A stretch of 64,000 bases of DNA from Lycium barbarum. Lineage: Eukaryota > Streptophyta > Magnoliopsida > Solanales > Solanaceae. The position numbers and the translations under genes were made by a program. Shown here piece by piece: positions 23,430 to 37,089 of the stretch (the first letter of the stretch is position 1; each line of letters begins with the position of its first letter). The stretch lies in the NCBI RefSeq assembly GCF_019175385.1, contig NC_083346.1, forward strand, positions 88,426,543 to 88,490,542. The letters run 5' to 3'. The notes under the pieces were generated by a model, which saw only the letters and a program-made list of their open reading frames with translations, was not told the DNA's origin and searched no databases.

Positions 23430-26400
23430 TGTCACACCCTAGTTCCACTAGGGTGTGATGGGCACCCGACCCCATATTCGGAGCCGAGCGAACCCACGGA
23501 CTCTTATGACAAACGTCGTCCCCTGTACTTTTAATTGAACAAAATGACAAATATAACAAATATAATAAAATAAATACTTTCAGAAATACTTTCTTTCGTA
23601 GTACTAAAACCAAACAAAATCTATAAACATATGGAATTTATCATATAATACAGAAGGACACATCGGCTGATGGAGCCGCTTACACACTGGCAACCAATAC
23701 CCACGACGCTGTCTGCAAAGTCTCTAACATTAATCCGGAAATCAGAACATACTTATACTCTGACTCGGCAATGCTCCAGAAGCAAATGGAGCTCGCCAAT
23801 CCTGCTGAAACATCTTCTGACGAATCTTCTATTCCTCTGTAGGTACCTGCGTGGCATGAAACGCAGCCCCCGAAGAAAAGGGGTCAGTACGGAATATGTA
23901 CAGAGTATGTAAGGCATAAGATACAGAAAACGGAATCATAATCAAAACAAACAGTACAGAAGGTACGTACATTACCCAGAATACCAAATACTTACTTTCC
24001 AGACGCGAATCATGTATCAGAAGAAGTACAGACCCAGAATACCGAAACACCAGAATATCAAGATGCTTGTTTTTCCAGACACGAATCATGGATGCCAATG
24101 TCATACGTAGTACAATAATGCCGCGGAACGTACGACCCGATCCACACATATATATACACTATATCGCTGCGGAACGTGCAGCCCGATCCATATAACATAT
24201 CACATGTGCAAATAACGTGTCCCGACCCTCGAGTGAGGGACTCGGTGAATAGAATCATGTATGTTAACATCGTATCTCACGTATGCATAACGTGTCCCGG
24301 CCCTCGAGCGAGGGACTCGGTAGATAAAATCATGTATATCACATCAAATATCATGCATGCATGTAACGTGTCCCGGCCCGCCAGTGAGGGACTCGGTGGA
24401 TAACGTGTCCCGGCCCTTCAATAAGGGACTCGGTAGAGGGGATACGGTCCGGATCTAGCGCCATCATCATATAACGTGTCCCGGCCCTCTACTGGTGGGT
24501 CTCAGTGAACAATGCAATGGAATACGCAGGAGAACATGTCCTGGCCCGGGACTCAGTGAACAGACATACAGAGACTTGCACGAACAAAGTAGCGTGAAAC
24601 CATATGCACACAAATCAAGACTCAATAGGTACGTACATTTCTGACATCTGAAGGCTCAGAAACAAGTTTCAGGTCAATCCGACGTCGTATGAGAAAGTTA
24701 CAAACGTTTGAAGTACAGAACATTCTATAAGCATTTTAGAGCAAATCTGAGATCTTTTCCGAAGGTTAGGGACATTATGACTTGCAAAATTCTTTCAGAA
24801 ACAAAACTCTTTATACTTATCCCTTTACTCAATCGTACAACAAACTGGATCATATCATACATAATTATATCGGAAGTGAATCAGGATCATAGGCAGACTC
24901 GGAAACATATTTAACAGAACTTCAGAAACAAATCTCTTCCGGATATCATATGGATCAGATCAAATATAACTTTTAGAATCATATGTACATATCAAAATAC
25001 ATTAAAGACTCAATGGAATAGTTAAACGTACTATCATTTGGAAATCAAACTATTAATCATACCAATTGTCTTTCGAATGTCATTCGGAAACATATCAAAC
25101 AAAACTTTGGACATTTACGCATAACGAACTCTTTAGGAACAAAACTCAGAATTCAAGAGTAGAATTTCCCCAAAACGCATATTATATCATACCTTATGTG
25201 GCTCTAGGACATGCCAAAGAAAGAAAGGGTAAGCCTTACATACCTGTGCCACGACCAACTAGTTATGCTTATTTGTCCAAACTTGCAAATCTACATACAA
25301 AAGAATTCACATAATCATTAAATCCATTGTTATTCACTTGTCTCAACTTCTCAAATCAATTCACTTATATTCTGCCGAAATTTCGGCAGCATCTCCCCTG
25401 TAAATATACCATCCCCGAGAATACGACTCGGCCCAAACCAACAACAACAAACCCGAGATTTCAACTCGGCCAAACCAACAACAATACTAGCAATTATTCT
25501 AGCAACACTTCAATATTCAATTCTATTCAACTCAATTCAATTCAATTCAATTCACATAACTTTCAAAACGATCCAATCAACATACTACTCCATCCAACAC
25601 GTTCCAAATTTAACAAAACCAATGACAACCCATTTCCTTCTTCCAAATTTAATCACAACAACCCAACTTACAATCTTCCAAACAAATGTCTCACTTCCAA
25701 TTTCATGAATTACATTTGCAACCTACACATTAGCAACATTATTCCTACAAATACAAGAATCATACTAGTGTCACACTAACTCCTTCCATGATCCACAAAC
25801 AATCACAACTTCATTTCTAACTATTAAATCCCCATTTAACATCATGGAATTCATAACACAACAATTAAAATACTTAGTAAAATTAATTCATCATTTCTCC
25901 ACCAATGCAACTATATTCGGCCAACACAACTACATGCATATTTTCATGAATTCTTCATCCATGTCTTTTACATTACAACAACAATCAAGATACTAGATAA
26001 AATTAGTTCATCATCCTTACATACAACAACACATACACGGCCACACACACACCATGCACACGGCCACTATACAACATCCATAATTCCATGATTTTCACCC
26101 ATTTCCACATACTACAATACTCACAACCATCCATAACACATGAAGTAAGATTGAATACATACCTTTTTCCTTTAACTTCTCACTTGGCTAGGGTTGTGAT
26201 TTTGCAACAAGGAATGATTTTCTTGCTCCAACAATTGTACCACGTTGAAGAGGACCCTTGAATTAGTAGGAATACATGAAGAAACTAATTTGTGGAACAA
26301 GATTTCAAGGGGGCAAAATTGCTCCCTCTTGGCCGAATGGCCTTCTTCTTTCTCCTCCTTCTTTCTTTTGTTTTTTGTTCTTTCTTTCTCTTGAATAAAA

Positions 26401-26856
26401 TGATGACCTCTCTCACATATATATACATATATAATTCTTACAAGCATGTGAGGGGCACATGCCCTTTTTCTCCATTTTTCTAGAAATTTGCTCTTTTTTT
26501 TTTTTAATTTTCTAACATGGTCAAAGAAGACCAAGTGTCTTCTTTTGTACACTTTAGTCCCCAAAATAGTGTGGGCATATACATATGCCACACGGCCAAC
26601 ATGGAAATTTCAAGAATTTTCTTGAAAATTTGTGAAATTACCATTTTGCCCCAAGGCTTCCACAATATTACCATAAACCATTTTGCGAATTTTTCCTTTT
26701 TGCCCTTAACCTTTCTCAATATTTCCATACTAGTAATGTTCATACATAATATTCATAACCACTTGTACATTAAAATAATTTTGGAAGATGGTCTTTCGCT
26801 TAACTTTGCCAAGACTACCTTGAAATATCCGAACGTACAAAATGCGGGATATAACA
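23430..26856 (-). mobile_element. Solo LTR B1 (giant Tekay-type family B, 3,427 bp)
   Basis: TGTCACACCC...GGGATATAACA with TSD TTGAA at 23,425-23,429 and 26,857-26,861. It shares with B2 (51,536-55,177) the ATATAACA end and a CCGAAATTTCGGCAGCA palindromic block (near 25,377). Two copies of a GCGGAACGT..GCCCGATCC unit (24,120-24,200) and five or six copies of an about 35-bp unit follow. Putative intron from 25,243 to 23,847 (minus strand). No coding region. Confidence 0.9.
24195..24560. repeat. GC-rich subrepeat array in LTR B1
   Basis: Units 'AACGTGTCCCGGCCC ... GGGACTCGGT' recur at about 24,206, 24,287, 24,365, 24,402, 24,472 and, degraded, 24,533, with variable AT-rich spacers. It lies inside the putative LTR intron. 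Confidence 0.85.
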
Positions 26857-26861
26857 TTGAA

Positions 26862-27466
26862 ACTGCATACTAGTAGTTCTAGGCATCCCCAATCCCGATT
26901 GCTTATAGATTGAAAGCGGCGTTAGATTGATCCTAGCACTATTATCACAAAAAGCTCTTGCAAAGTCATGTTTCCCAACCGTGCATAGAATAGTGAAAAC
27001 ACCCTGATCTTCTTTTGGATGGGTATGGTAGAAATAATAGAACTAATGCGGTGAGTGACACTCACCATATCATGCTTGATTGGCTTCTTCTTTGTTATCA
27101 AATCTTTCAACTACTTGACCAAACCCTACATCTCTTGAGAAGCATCTAGGAATGGAATGTTCATAGACAATTGCTTCATTTGATCATAGAATCTTTAACA
27201 CTTGGCATCGTTACTTTTTTCTACCAACCTTTAAGGAAATGGAGGTGAAGGTTAATGCATTGTGTTGGAGGTTTGAGTGCCCCCGTCACCTTACATTTAC
27301 CTTTATCATTTCTTACCTCTTGAGCCCTTGAATTATCCAAAACATTATCAACTTCGACAACAATTGGCACTTCAACTAGTGCCTCAACTTCGTTCTCAAC
27401 ATCTTCCACTTCAACCACCTTCTCTCTCTCACTTTGAAGTAGTTTCCCACTTCGAGTTGTAATAGC
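26862..27466 (-). pseudogene. Element E protease start and gag-protease linker
   Basis: Right to left: AITTRSGKLLQ (27,471-27,440, a typical Athila gag-PR joint), an acidic VEVEDVENEVEALVE linker, KVTGALKPPTQ, remnants of KFMKDL then LITKKKPIKHD, TIPIQKKI, and the protease site where a conserved D-x-GAS-NL reads CDNSARINL (near 26,925). The damaged active site would not be functional. It continues into ADQTVKRL across solo LTR B1. Confidence 0.8.
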
Positions 27467-28316
27467 CATGTTGTCACGCCCCAACCTCGAACGGGACTAA
27501 CTATGCTCTATATGCAACTACTATGAACCGGCACAGATTGTATGAAATAACTTAAGAGACAAATGAACAATACAAATGACTTATGTATGTAAATGTGGAC
27601 ACTGCCTATGGTATGCAACTTATGTACAATTGAATACAAACAAACCCACTATTACTGTCTATGAAGCCTCTACAAATACCTATAGTTGAACAGTCGATAC
27701 AAGCGTCGGGACAGGGCCCCGACCGACCCATAATCTCTATACATGAGAATACAAGACCTGACTCAGCTCCAGGTAGAAATGGAGCTTACAACCATTTCGC
27801 TAAACATCTGCACTATCTAGTGGGAAAGTCTGCCAACCTATTAATCTGAACCTGCAATGTGGACAACAACAAATGTAGCATCCCCAGCAAAAGGGACGTC
27901 AGTGCAGAAAGATTGCCCTGAGTACGTAAGGCAGACAGAAAAGCATATATAATAACTGAAGCTCATATAAGAGATCAATGGAATGAAATCACTCAAATAC
28001 ATCAGGAAGCTCTGAAACATCCTACAAGAACTCATGTTAAGTCTTAATGTACTTTAGTTGTTCTGAACATCCTTCTTAATCTTTCTGATGATATATTTTG
28101 GTCGCTATGTGGAGCGACATTCTGGGATCGTTCACTGTAACACTTGGGATCACATATTTTGATTATGTTTTGGGAACACTTTACATTTACTTATTAATCG
28201 AGTAGGCCACATAGGGCGCATAATATGCATACATATATAACGTACCAGCCACTATGGTCGTAATAATCATCATCATATGGTACCTAACTTATCAGTGATA
28301 ACAATACATGTATATG

Positions 28317-28366
28317 CACGATAGGTGCCTGCCCGACCGATTATAGCTCGGTGGTAAATAGAGATA

Positions 28367-28425
<59 letters not shown>

Positions 28426-28557
28426 ATAGGTGCCTACCCAACCAATTATAGCTCGGTGGTAAATAGAGATACCATATACATACACAATATATATATACAT
28501 AATAGGTGTCTGCCCAACCGATCATAGCTCGGTGGTAAATAAAGATACCATATACAT
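28317..28557. repeat. Three-copy direct repeat around an (AT)n tract
   Basis: Units containing ATAGGTGCCTGCCC, TATAGCTCGGTGGTAAATA and GATACCATATA at about 28,317, 28,421 and 28,498; a pure AT run (28,369-28,420) lies between copies 1 and 2. Confidence 0.92.
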
Positions 28558-29387
28558 ATAAGTAACACTTATCGCATCAGATTCTGAAATGTTCAGAATT
28601 ATAAATGACTGTTAACCTTCTGTAAGTTGTTATGGATGTTATTTATGGCATATACTTTCCAATGAACAACTTCAACTCCAAAACAGCAACAAGAGACTAC
28701 AAATATAACATGAAGCTCGACTCAACAGAGTAATATCGAATGACAAACATATGGGACTGTCAAGTACTCAAGTAGAAGGCTTATGATAGATACAAAAGAA
28801 CCCTATAAGGCCACGCTGAAACTCAATACAACATGAATAACTTTCCAAGTAAGGAACAAAATGAACATCAAGTATGCGAAATAGAAGAGTGTCACGACTT
28901 TACGTTCTGAGTTCACATTTGAAAAAGGAAGACATATGAAGGAAGCTTATGTCCAAGGAGGTGAATACAATACAAGTACTACATACTTACATCCCTTATA
29001 ACCCTTAACTAAACACCTTCAAAATCTGAGCACACATATGAAATTTTGAAACCGTAAACTTGGGGACACACTTGCTTTAACGTATAAAGTATAAGCTTCT
29101 TATGAAGAGGAATCTAACGTCATCAACAAATACAAGGAGCTCTATATTGCACTATGAGAGTTTGATACTTATAAAGAGACTCGACTTTCAATACATAATG
29201 CATAAGGGACCTCAAAGACGATAAGGGTAGAGAAAGCTTTTATACGAATGGGCAATCTATGACACCTCATAATATAGCTCGAATGATCTTATTCTCTAGG
29301 AAAGCTTGGAATATCTATTCTGATGTGGCTCGTCTTAAGTAAAATACTATATGCCAATGATGATACTTCTAGAAGCCAACGACATAA

Positions 29388-30194
29388 TTCATCTTAGATA
29401 GGAACTATAACCCATTCACGTTCACATAAGGATAATGACGCAATTCATCTTAAGTACAACACTATAACCCAATAACGATCTTTCTGGAATTGCCAATACC
29501 ATTCACCTTAGGTAGAGATTTATAACCCATCAACGATCACTTGAAAGCTATCAATATGATTCATCTTAGGTAAAGGTACTAACGGTAATCCATAATCTAT
29601 CAACATGATTCATCTATAACCCAATTATGATCACTTAAAGGCTATCGACATGATTCATCTTAAATAAAATTTATAACCCCTTTATGATTTTCCAGGAGCT
29701 ATTAACACAATTTAGCTTACGTAAATCTACACCCCAATGTCAATAATTCGAAACTATCCATCTAATTTAACCCAACACTCTATCTTCTATTAGCGGTACT
29801 TTGGAAACCATCATTATAATTCATCTTAATTAGGCTACTCTAATCCCATAACGGTAAACCATAAGCTATGTATATGATTCAGCTTAATTAGGAACTATAA
29901 TACATTAATAATAATTTTGACCCCATCCATATAATTCATCCTCACTAGGACCTATAACCCGTTGACAAACATCTAAGCTATCTATATGATTCTTCTTAAT
30001 TTAATCTATAGCCGGCCAAGAACCTTCTGAAAGTTAACAATGCAATTCATCTTAAGTAGCAATCCATCATCCCATCATACACTGACGATCTTAAAGGCAC
30101 GGGGTGTTACTCTACTTACATGATTGACCTTACTTTATAATTTATAACCAAATAACAACGAGGTGATCTAGCCACACAGTTCATCCTAGGTATC
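29388..30194. repeat. Diverged about 57-bp minisatellite in LTR G
   Basis: The anchor TTCATCTTA-like string recurs near 29,388, 29,443, 29,503, 29,561, 29,608, 29,653, 29,710, 29,819, 29,879, 29,934, 29,991, 30,046 and 30,180, each followed by a TATAACCCA-like string and TGATCACTTGAAAGCTATC-like text. Spacing is about 45-67 bp, roughly 14 units. Units are strongly diverged, so the array is old. Confidence 0.85.
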
Positions 30195-32600
30195 CTTCTA
30201 CAGTCCTTAATGCTCGGATTGGGGCGCATATTGAAGCAAAAGTTGAGACAACATTCTGTTTTGAAATGCTCCATGATCTGCAACAGTATATTGTGGTTTG
30301 CATCACAGTTCAGGACGCATATTAGTGGTGGTGCTGAGTTTGTAAATTGAGTTAAAGGGATGGCAGTTTCATTTGTTTCATTTCCCACACTTTGTTTCAT
30401 TTCCCACACCAAAACAGACTCTTAGACTTCCAAAATATTCTCAAGAAAGTCCCTCATCATCCTAAGCAAGTTCTATTAGATTTTGATTCAATTCTTCCTT
30501 CCGAATAGTTAATGATGGTAGTAGGAGCTCGTATTACTCATAGTTGTTGAAGTCTAGATTGCCTTAGGTTGAAGTAAACTTGGATCCAGGGTTGTGCTAA
30601 GTTGTTTGAGGTAATATCCATCTTCTTCTACTTGTATTGAAGATTTTTCAGTTGAGAACTTGCACGATAAAGGTCAGAAAAACCGGGTTCAAGATGTTCT
30701 AGTGTGTTGAACTATTTTAAGGTTGTTTTTCATTATTACATGGCTAGATTTATAAAGAAAATCATGTATATAGGTTTTTGTTGTTGTTGTTATGGATTCA
30801 TAGAAGTAAGGGAAACGGGAGAGATGTTGTCCGATTCATTAAAAGCTAAGCTTGTCGTATCGGTTATAGCCTGTTCTTGATATTAAAAGTAGTCGTATGG
30901 TTGTTCCTTGTAGATTAAATTATTGACAAGGCTCTCGGGGCAAGTGTAGAGAACAGCTTCGACCAAGGTATGTAAGGCTTTCCTTTCCTTCTTTCGACAT
31001 GATTCTGTAAGTTATGTCCCCCTTATAAGAAGTTCAAGGGGATGAGTTAATGTATACATTCCGGTCGACGGTTGAGTTCTGTCTATGAGTTTATTATGAG
31101 AATCTGTATATAAGGCTATAGCTATCCTTAGGTGTAATCCTTGAGTGCTTCCCAGAATTGAGTAAAGCTTTTCGAGAACTTGCATGTCGAGTACAACCAA
31201 GAGTTTTAGTATTCCACCGATGACTACTTAAGAATAGTCGACAAGCTAGAAGTGTTATTAGTTATAGAATGATAAAATGCATAATCACTAGAATAGATTG
31301 TAAAGCTTTAACGGAGAGAGTTGCATCATTCCAAAGACAATTATGAGACTCCTTAGTACCTAAAGAGAGTAGAATGTAAGGTAAGGAATATAGTAAGTCA
31401 CTTAAGTAGTTAATAGTACAAGTCCCCGGCAGAATAGTTGAGAAACTTCTTCCACGTGTTTGATAGCGTCACGAATTCCTTGGTTGATATTGCTTTAGTG
31501 ACCCCGGCTTCATATAGATATTAGCAACCCCATGCCTTTGTCGGTAAGTCTGTTCGAGCCACAGCGACTCCCACGCAAGAACTTATATAGCAACAGTTTG
31601 TAGCAAGAGTAACTGTTATTCATGTACAAGTCCCTTAGTAAGATTATGAGTTGATTTATTGTATGATGTTTGTATGATTATCGGGGTTGCGTATGCATAA
31701 GATACAATCCCTATGGACGGACTATGAAACGCATAGGAGCACAGAGTTTGGATATTGTGAGCGCTATGGACGGTCACTGGTGAACACATAGGTGCACAGT
31801 AAGGGTTGCCTATGGACGGCCAGAGGCACACATAGTCCAACCCGAGTAAGTGAGCCTTACCGACGGTCTACTTTGTAATGCGTAAGTGCCACTCTATGAA
31901 CCGTACGAACAGTCTGCCTTGCTATCACGTGCCACTAGATAATCTTGTTTGTAAGTGAGCCTTACAGACGGTTTAACTTGCAATGCATAAGTGTCACTCT
32001 TATGTTTTAGTTTAGCTTTATAGCATATGATCTAGCGGAGATAAGTGAACAGATATAGTTTAAAATAGCCAGAACATTACCACAGGTAAGAGTTCTACAA
32101 TATGACGGTTTTACGGTATAGACATAGTGATCAGGAGATCTCAGATGACTCATAGTATGCTAAGATGATCTATATTAAATCATATTATTTTAGCGGAATT
32201 ACATATGTATATCTTTTACATTCATGAGTTTCAGAGTTATATTGATGTTGTTATCAACCTTACATATTCAGTACATTTCTTTGTATTGACGTCCCGTTGC
32301 TAGGGTGCTGCATTTCATGCCTGCAGGTCCAAATAGTCAGTTTGACGAGCACTAATGGCAGACAAAGTGGTTATTTAGCTGAGGATTGGTAACACTCCAT
32401 TTCATCCAGAGTGCAGCCAAGTCTAGAGGTCATATTGCCAGCTTATGTACACAGGTTTCATCAATAGGCCAGGGTCCCGACCATGTTATGATGTCAGACA
32501 CTCCTAGAGGCTTTGTAGACACATGTTCAGTAGGTACGGTATGCTTTGTGGCCTTGTCAGCCTTACAGTTGTCAGTAGATCATATGGTGGCCCTATCGGC

Positions 32601-32652
<52 letters not shown>

Positions 32653-32879
32653 ATGCATATATATGTATGCCCTTTTGGGATTTATTCCCAGTTGAAATTC
32701 GACAATTGCCCACTTACGGGTTTGTTATGAGTTATGGTCTCATCAGCCTATGATAGCATATGTATGACAGCCTTTGGCCTCGTTGGCCTAAGGTGTCCTG
32801 GTATACGTCCAGAGGACATGAGTTACAGAGTGGTTCGCACCGAGTGTCGGCCATGCCTCCCTGGGCTTAAGGCGTGACA
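30195..32879 (+). mobile_element. Forward-oriented Tekay-type LTR nested in LTR G
   Basis: Plus-strand LTR landmarks: AAGGTATGTAAGGCTTTCC (intron-donor-like, 30,968), CCATATATAT run, TATTGACGTCCC, ATGCCTGCAGGTCC (acceptor-like, 32,326) and a GGCGTGACA end at 32,879. GTATC at 30,190-30,194 and 32,880-32,884 is a possible TSD, but the left edge does not start with TG, so the 5' end may be truncated or misplaced by a few tens of bases. Confidence 0.65.
32603..32648. repeat. (AT)n microsatellite
   Basis: Pure AT run inside the forward LTR. Confidence 0.95.
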
Positions 32880-33505
32880 GTATCCCTTGTTCAACTCACG
32901 GAACTTATAACATGAGGCTAATATGTTTTCATCAACTCTAGACTTTATAACCCCTTCAAGGAACAAACAAACACACGTCGTGCTGAAGTGGCGAATGAAC
33001 GAAATAGCCTTATGTACCTTAGCTCAATCCCTGAATGAATTATGACAAGTCAATCCCGCCGATAAATGTCTAACCTATTAAGATGGACTAATATCACATC
33101 ACCAACAATCCAACAACACATAACAACTATACCAACATTCCCACGACATGCTATAGCTATACCAACAATATTATCAAGAAATTGAAGACCGACGAGCTCC
33201 CGAGGCTATAATTCTATGGTGTACTCCACACGCGACCTCTTTTTAACAACAAACAAGCTCATCATGAGCTACCATCCCCTCCCAATCTCCATACCATTAA
33301 GAACAACCAAAAAATAACCCCAAAACAGTAAATAAAACTAGACTTACGGCTTTTGATCACCGTCCAATGAGTCCTACACAGTAAACATAACAATACCATC
33401 CTTACGACTTCCTTTACGAGGTTACGAAGAGATTACAAACCTAATTAAGAAGGGAACCAGCACATTCTGTCCCAATGTTACATAACCGAACAAATATGAC
33501 TATCT

Positions 33506-33506
<1 letters not shown>

Positions 33507-33538
<32 letters not shown>
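33507..33538. repeat. (GA)n microsatellite
   Basis: About 16 GA units inside LTR G; a shorter one lies near 33,870-33,887. Confidence 0.95.
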
Positions 33539-33542
<4 letters not shown>

Positions 33543-34512
33543 TTAGAGTTCGTGAATTAAAAGGATAATTGAAGAGGGAATTTAGTTACAACTCACCATA
33601 GACTTGAGAGAAAAAGGAAGAAACTTGGCTGCTAACCCTACTGCTTTTTCCACTTACTTATCTTGTAGAAATCTCCCAATTACTTGAAGTCCTAGAGCAA
33701 AAGAGATGATTTTATGGGCTGTTTGCAAGAAAATTAAAGCACAACGCCAGAACCCTAAATGGAATAAAGGAACAACCTTCTTTTTTGTGTAAGAGAGATA
33801 TAGTTACCTTGAGATATGGAGGAAGAAGGAAAGTTCATGCTTCCATGGAGCTTGAAGAATACATGAAGAAGAGAGAGAGAGAGAGAGTTTGCAACGTCCA
33901 TAGTTGCTGGTTGGAGAGGGTTCAGATTTTAGAGAGAGAAGAGAGAGGTTTGTGGAATATTTTTTAAGTGAGAATGAGATATACTACATGGATATATGGC
34001 CCATTAAATGGGCTTTGGCAGATCTGGATCTTGGGCTGCCCCATCTCACCTTTTTCTTTCCCTTTTAATTGGGCCACTCATTTTAAGTAGGTGATGCACC
34101 TACTTGTCACTTACTTAATTAAGAAGGTTGTTGATTTTCTCTAAACATGTGTTTCGTCCTTATTTAACAAGTAGGATGGGAAGTAAGTAGGCCAAGCAAG
34201 TCGGACGTGTAAGCAAGTAGCTTGAGTAAATAGGATGGGTAAGCAAGTAGCTCAAGCATATAGGACGTCTAAGAAAGTAAGTGAAACACATAAGTGAAGA
34301 AAATAGGTGAAACACGTAGGTGAAGCTAGTAAGTTTTCTACCTTTCTCTGATGTTTCATTCGTTTATTAATCTCATACCACAACTACACTTAACATTTGC
34401 ATACACTTGTACTCGTAAGAGAAACTATAACCTTATTCTTCCATATTCACGTAACTTCGTCAACTTCAATTTATTTGTACACGCATCAAGAAGTACGGGG
34501 TGTTACACATGC

Positions 34513-35938
34513 TATGAGATGTATAGCCGCTCCTAGTACCTTTTGGGTTAGGTATCGTGTCGCTTGGGAGTTGCCCTTTTTCCTTTGGGTTTTTCTCCCG
34601 AGGAAGGTCCCTTATTTGTGATTCTAGCTTTTGAAATGATGTGGAGTGAACCCACTAATTGGGTCAAGTTCTTCATCGAAGTGTCGGACTTCTCTTGATT
34701 TTCCAATACTGGCTCCAGCATACTCTCCAATTTAGAATTCCCTTGATCATTTGGCGGACCTTCTCGCCAATTTTGTGAGTTGGATGATTGGCCCTTTGGT
34801 GGAAGATAAGGATTGTACCTCTTATCTCCGAAGTTATTATTGTTGTTTTAATTCCCTTGATTCAAATTACCTCGATCATTTATTCCATATTGATTATCTT
34901 GAACTTGCGGTTGAGGTTTCCATTGATTTTGATAGCCGGCCCCTTGAAAGTTGTCTTTGATAACCCCCTTGAGAATTGTTGACATAGTTGGCCTCCTCAT
35001 ATTGCATAGGGGGTCCCTCTTGAAATGGACATTGTTGGGTTTGGTACATGCCATTTGGTAAAGGTTGCATTTCCTCTACTTCATTCACTTTCTTTGTATC
35101 ATCCTCCGCGAACCTCTTGGTTAACAAGCTAATGTTAGTAGAAAGTTGAGAAATCGTTTGGTGTCTCTCTTGATTCTCCTTCACTGTATTGTTCAATAAA
35201 GGAGCCCCATATGCTACACCATCTGTGCGACCCGAGTGTCGTGCTAGATTTTGTGTAGTAAGTTTGTCAAGAAATTGGGTGGTTCGTGCAAATGACTTGT
35301 CCATAAAACACCCATTGGCCGCATTATTTGCCACAGATTGGGTCATAGGATCCAGCCTCGTACAGAAGTTCTTCATAAATATATTCTCCGAAAAACCATG
35401 ATTCGAAGACCTCATCAAATATTCCTTGAACCTCTCCCAAGCTTCATAAAGTTCTTTCCCCAGAAGTTGCTTGAATTCAAATATCGCGTCTCTGAGTTTT
35501 GCTTTCTTGCTCAGAGGAAACCATTTCTTGAAAACATTCACTAGCTCGCCCCAAGTATGAATGGAATTTTGGGGCAACTTCTCAAGCTAAGTTCTTGCTT
35601 TCCCGGCTAAAGAGTATTTGAAGACCCTCAACTGTACTGCATCTGGCAACACATTGTTCTGCTAGTGTGTCTGACAGACAAATTCTTCAAATATTGATGC
35701 GGCTCATCATCCGTGGAATTGCGAAAGTAACACTCACGCTTTAGCGTTGCATAGATGCTACTATCAATCTTGAAATTAGTTGCATCAACCCTTGGAGGAA
35801 TAGTAGCATTTGCATAATCAATTTCTTGGATAATATCCGCAAACACATTTTCCTCTTAAGGTTCGGCTGGCGACGGTGGGACTACTTTGGCTGCCCGAGT
35901 CGATGGTGCTCCACGTTCTTCTCCTCATCCTCCCATGT
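34513..35938 (-). pseudogene. Element E gag (Athila-like)
   Basis: Right to left: MGG-like start near 35,938, a stop, then FADIIQEIDYANATIPPRV, NFKIDSSIYATLKRECYF, DDEPHQYLKN; after a frameshift the long frame 35,577-34,894 with NSIHTWGELVNVFKKWFPLSKKAKLRD, KELYEAWERFKEYL, and GGYQRQ. The C-terminal part has ENQEKSDTSMKNLTQLVGSLH and the conserved LPSDTIPNPKG near 34,555. No zinc knuckle is seen, which is usual for Athila Gag. Frameshifts and stops make it non-functional. Confidence 0.85.
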
Positions 35939-36030
35939 TCACCTGGCTCACAAGACAAAGCAAACAAGGTGTGATGGAATAGAAAACGATTCGAAGTAAA
36001 GCACAAACTAGTTAGTAATTTCAAACCGTA

Positions 36031-36049
36031 TTCCCCGGCAACGGTGCCA
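36031..36049 (-). other. Primer-binding site of element E
   Basis: The reverse complement begins TGGCACCGTTGCCGGGGAA, the typical Athila/OTA PBS (canonical TGGCGCCGTTGCCGGGG), a few bases from the LTR edge at 36,055. Confidence 0.88.
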
Positions 36050-36054
36050 AAATT

Positions 36055-37089
36055 TGATACGCTTAAATACACCTAACAAATGGTGTAAAGTGGTCGTTGT
36101 GAAATATAATAACCCAACTAGATTGGGATCGAATCCCACAAGGAATATGGTGTGAAAAGGTTGCTTTTTGTAGTGTGTTACTTGACTCTAGTCGTAATCC
36201 TATTTCCATAAGTTGCAAAAGAATTCTATTAGCTATTTTGATTTTAGATTACTTGAATTGGAGAAATAACTAAGGTATTGTCCCATTGATGAAATGTAAT
36301 CTATAGGTGTTAATATGATATATTCGTAATGGGTCGTTGTATGGTATGCACTTGATCTCTAAATGACTCTCTAATGTTTCCTCTGTGTGATTTTCGCAAA
36401 TGTAAAAGAGTTGAAATGAAGAACGATCAATTTATGCCAAGTAAACTCCTCTAATTCCTAAGTGAGCCTATTAAACGAGGGTTAACGCCCCGAGTTCTTG
36501 TTATTCATTCCTACCAAACCTTAACTCACTTTTCCAAGTAAACAAAAGGTCAATGGCGTAGGTTAATGTTTGGAACCACCAACCAACATTAAAGAATAAG
36601 AAATAAATAGAAACCAACAACCCATTATGCATATATTCACTGTTAAACACCCATTAACATAACACTCATGCTTAGTATTAAAACTTAGCTACTTATGGCT
36701 AAAAATACAAAGCAAGACATTAAAGAAAGCATTAAAAGCTTACAATGAGGTAAGAGAAAAAGATGGAATATTCTCCTCAAAAGCTTAAAAACTTAGAGTA
36801 TTCAATGCTATGGAATATTGGGACAAGATTCTAAACAAAGATGGCCCACAAAACCCCTACACAAACGATATATAATGGTCAAAAATGCGAAAATAATTGT
36901 GACTAAAATGCCCCCGGCGTACATAGTTACGGATCGTAAAACAGATATATGGTCCGTCGATTTGTTGTTGGACGCCGCAAATTGGAATCCTTTAGTTCTA
37001 GGTCTTCTTCTACGCTCACTTTTATGGACCGTAAAACAGAAATACGGTCCGTAACTACTTGTCGTGATTGGATCTTTAGCTGAATCATG
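36055..37089 (-). repeat. Element E 5' LTR, PBS-proximal part
   Basis: Starts TGATACGC next to the PBS. It holds a TATA-like CATTATATATC (minus strand, 36,868-36,879) with TTACGGATCGTAA (36,927-36,939), GGTCCGTCGA and TACGGTCCGTA (37,043-37,053) just upstream. Interrupted by element H at TSD TCATG (37,085-37,089). Confidence 0.82.

Larger units (their letters stand above)
27472..34507 (-). mobile_element. LTR G: giant LTR (about 4.35 kb) with a nested plus-strand LTR
   Basis: Starts TGTCACGCCCC at 27,472 and ends GGGGTGTTACA at 34,507. TSD CATGT (27,467-27,471) / CATGC (34,508-34,512) differs by one transition; removing the insert rejoins the Athila frame ...HSM-AITTRSG. It carries three 60-bp direct repeats, a long minisatellite, a (GA)n tract and putative intron signals (donor 33,017, acceptor 27,852, minus strand). 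An unrelated forward LTR (about 30,195-32,879) sits inside. No gag or pol was found, so this is probably a solo LTR interrupted once. Confidence 0.85.

Noticed and set aside
28890..30110. Possible separate LTR from TGTCACGAC to CGGGGTGTTAC inside LTR G
   Set aside because: No TSD is found (AAGAG versus TCTAC), and the minisatellite continues across the supposed right end to 30,194.
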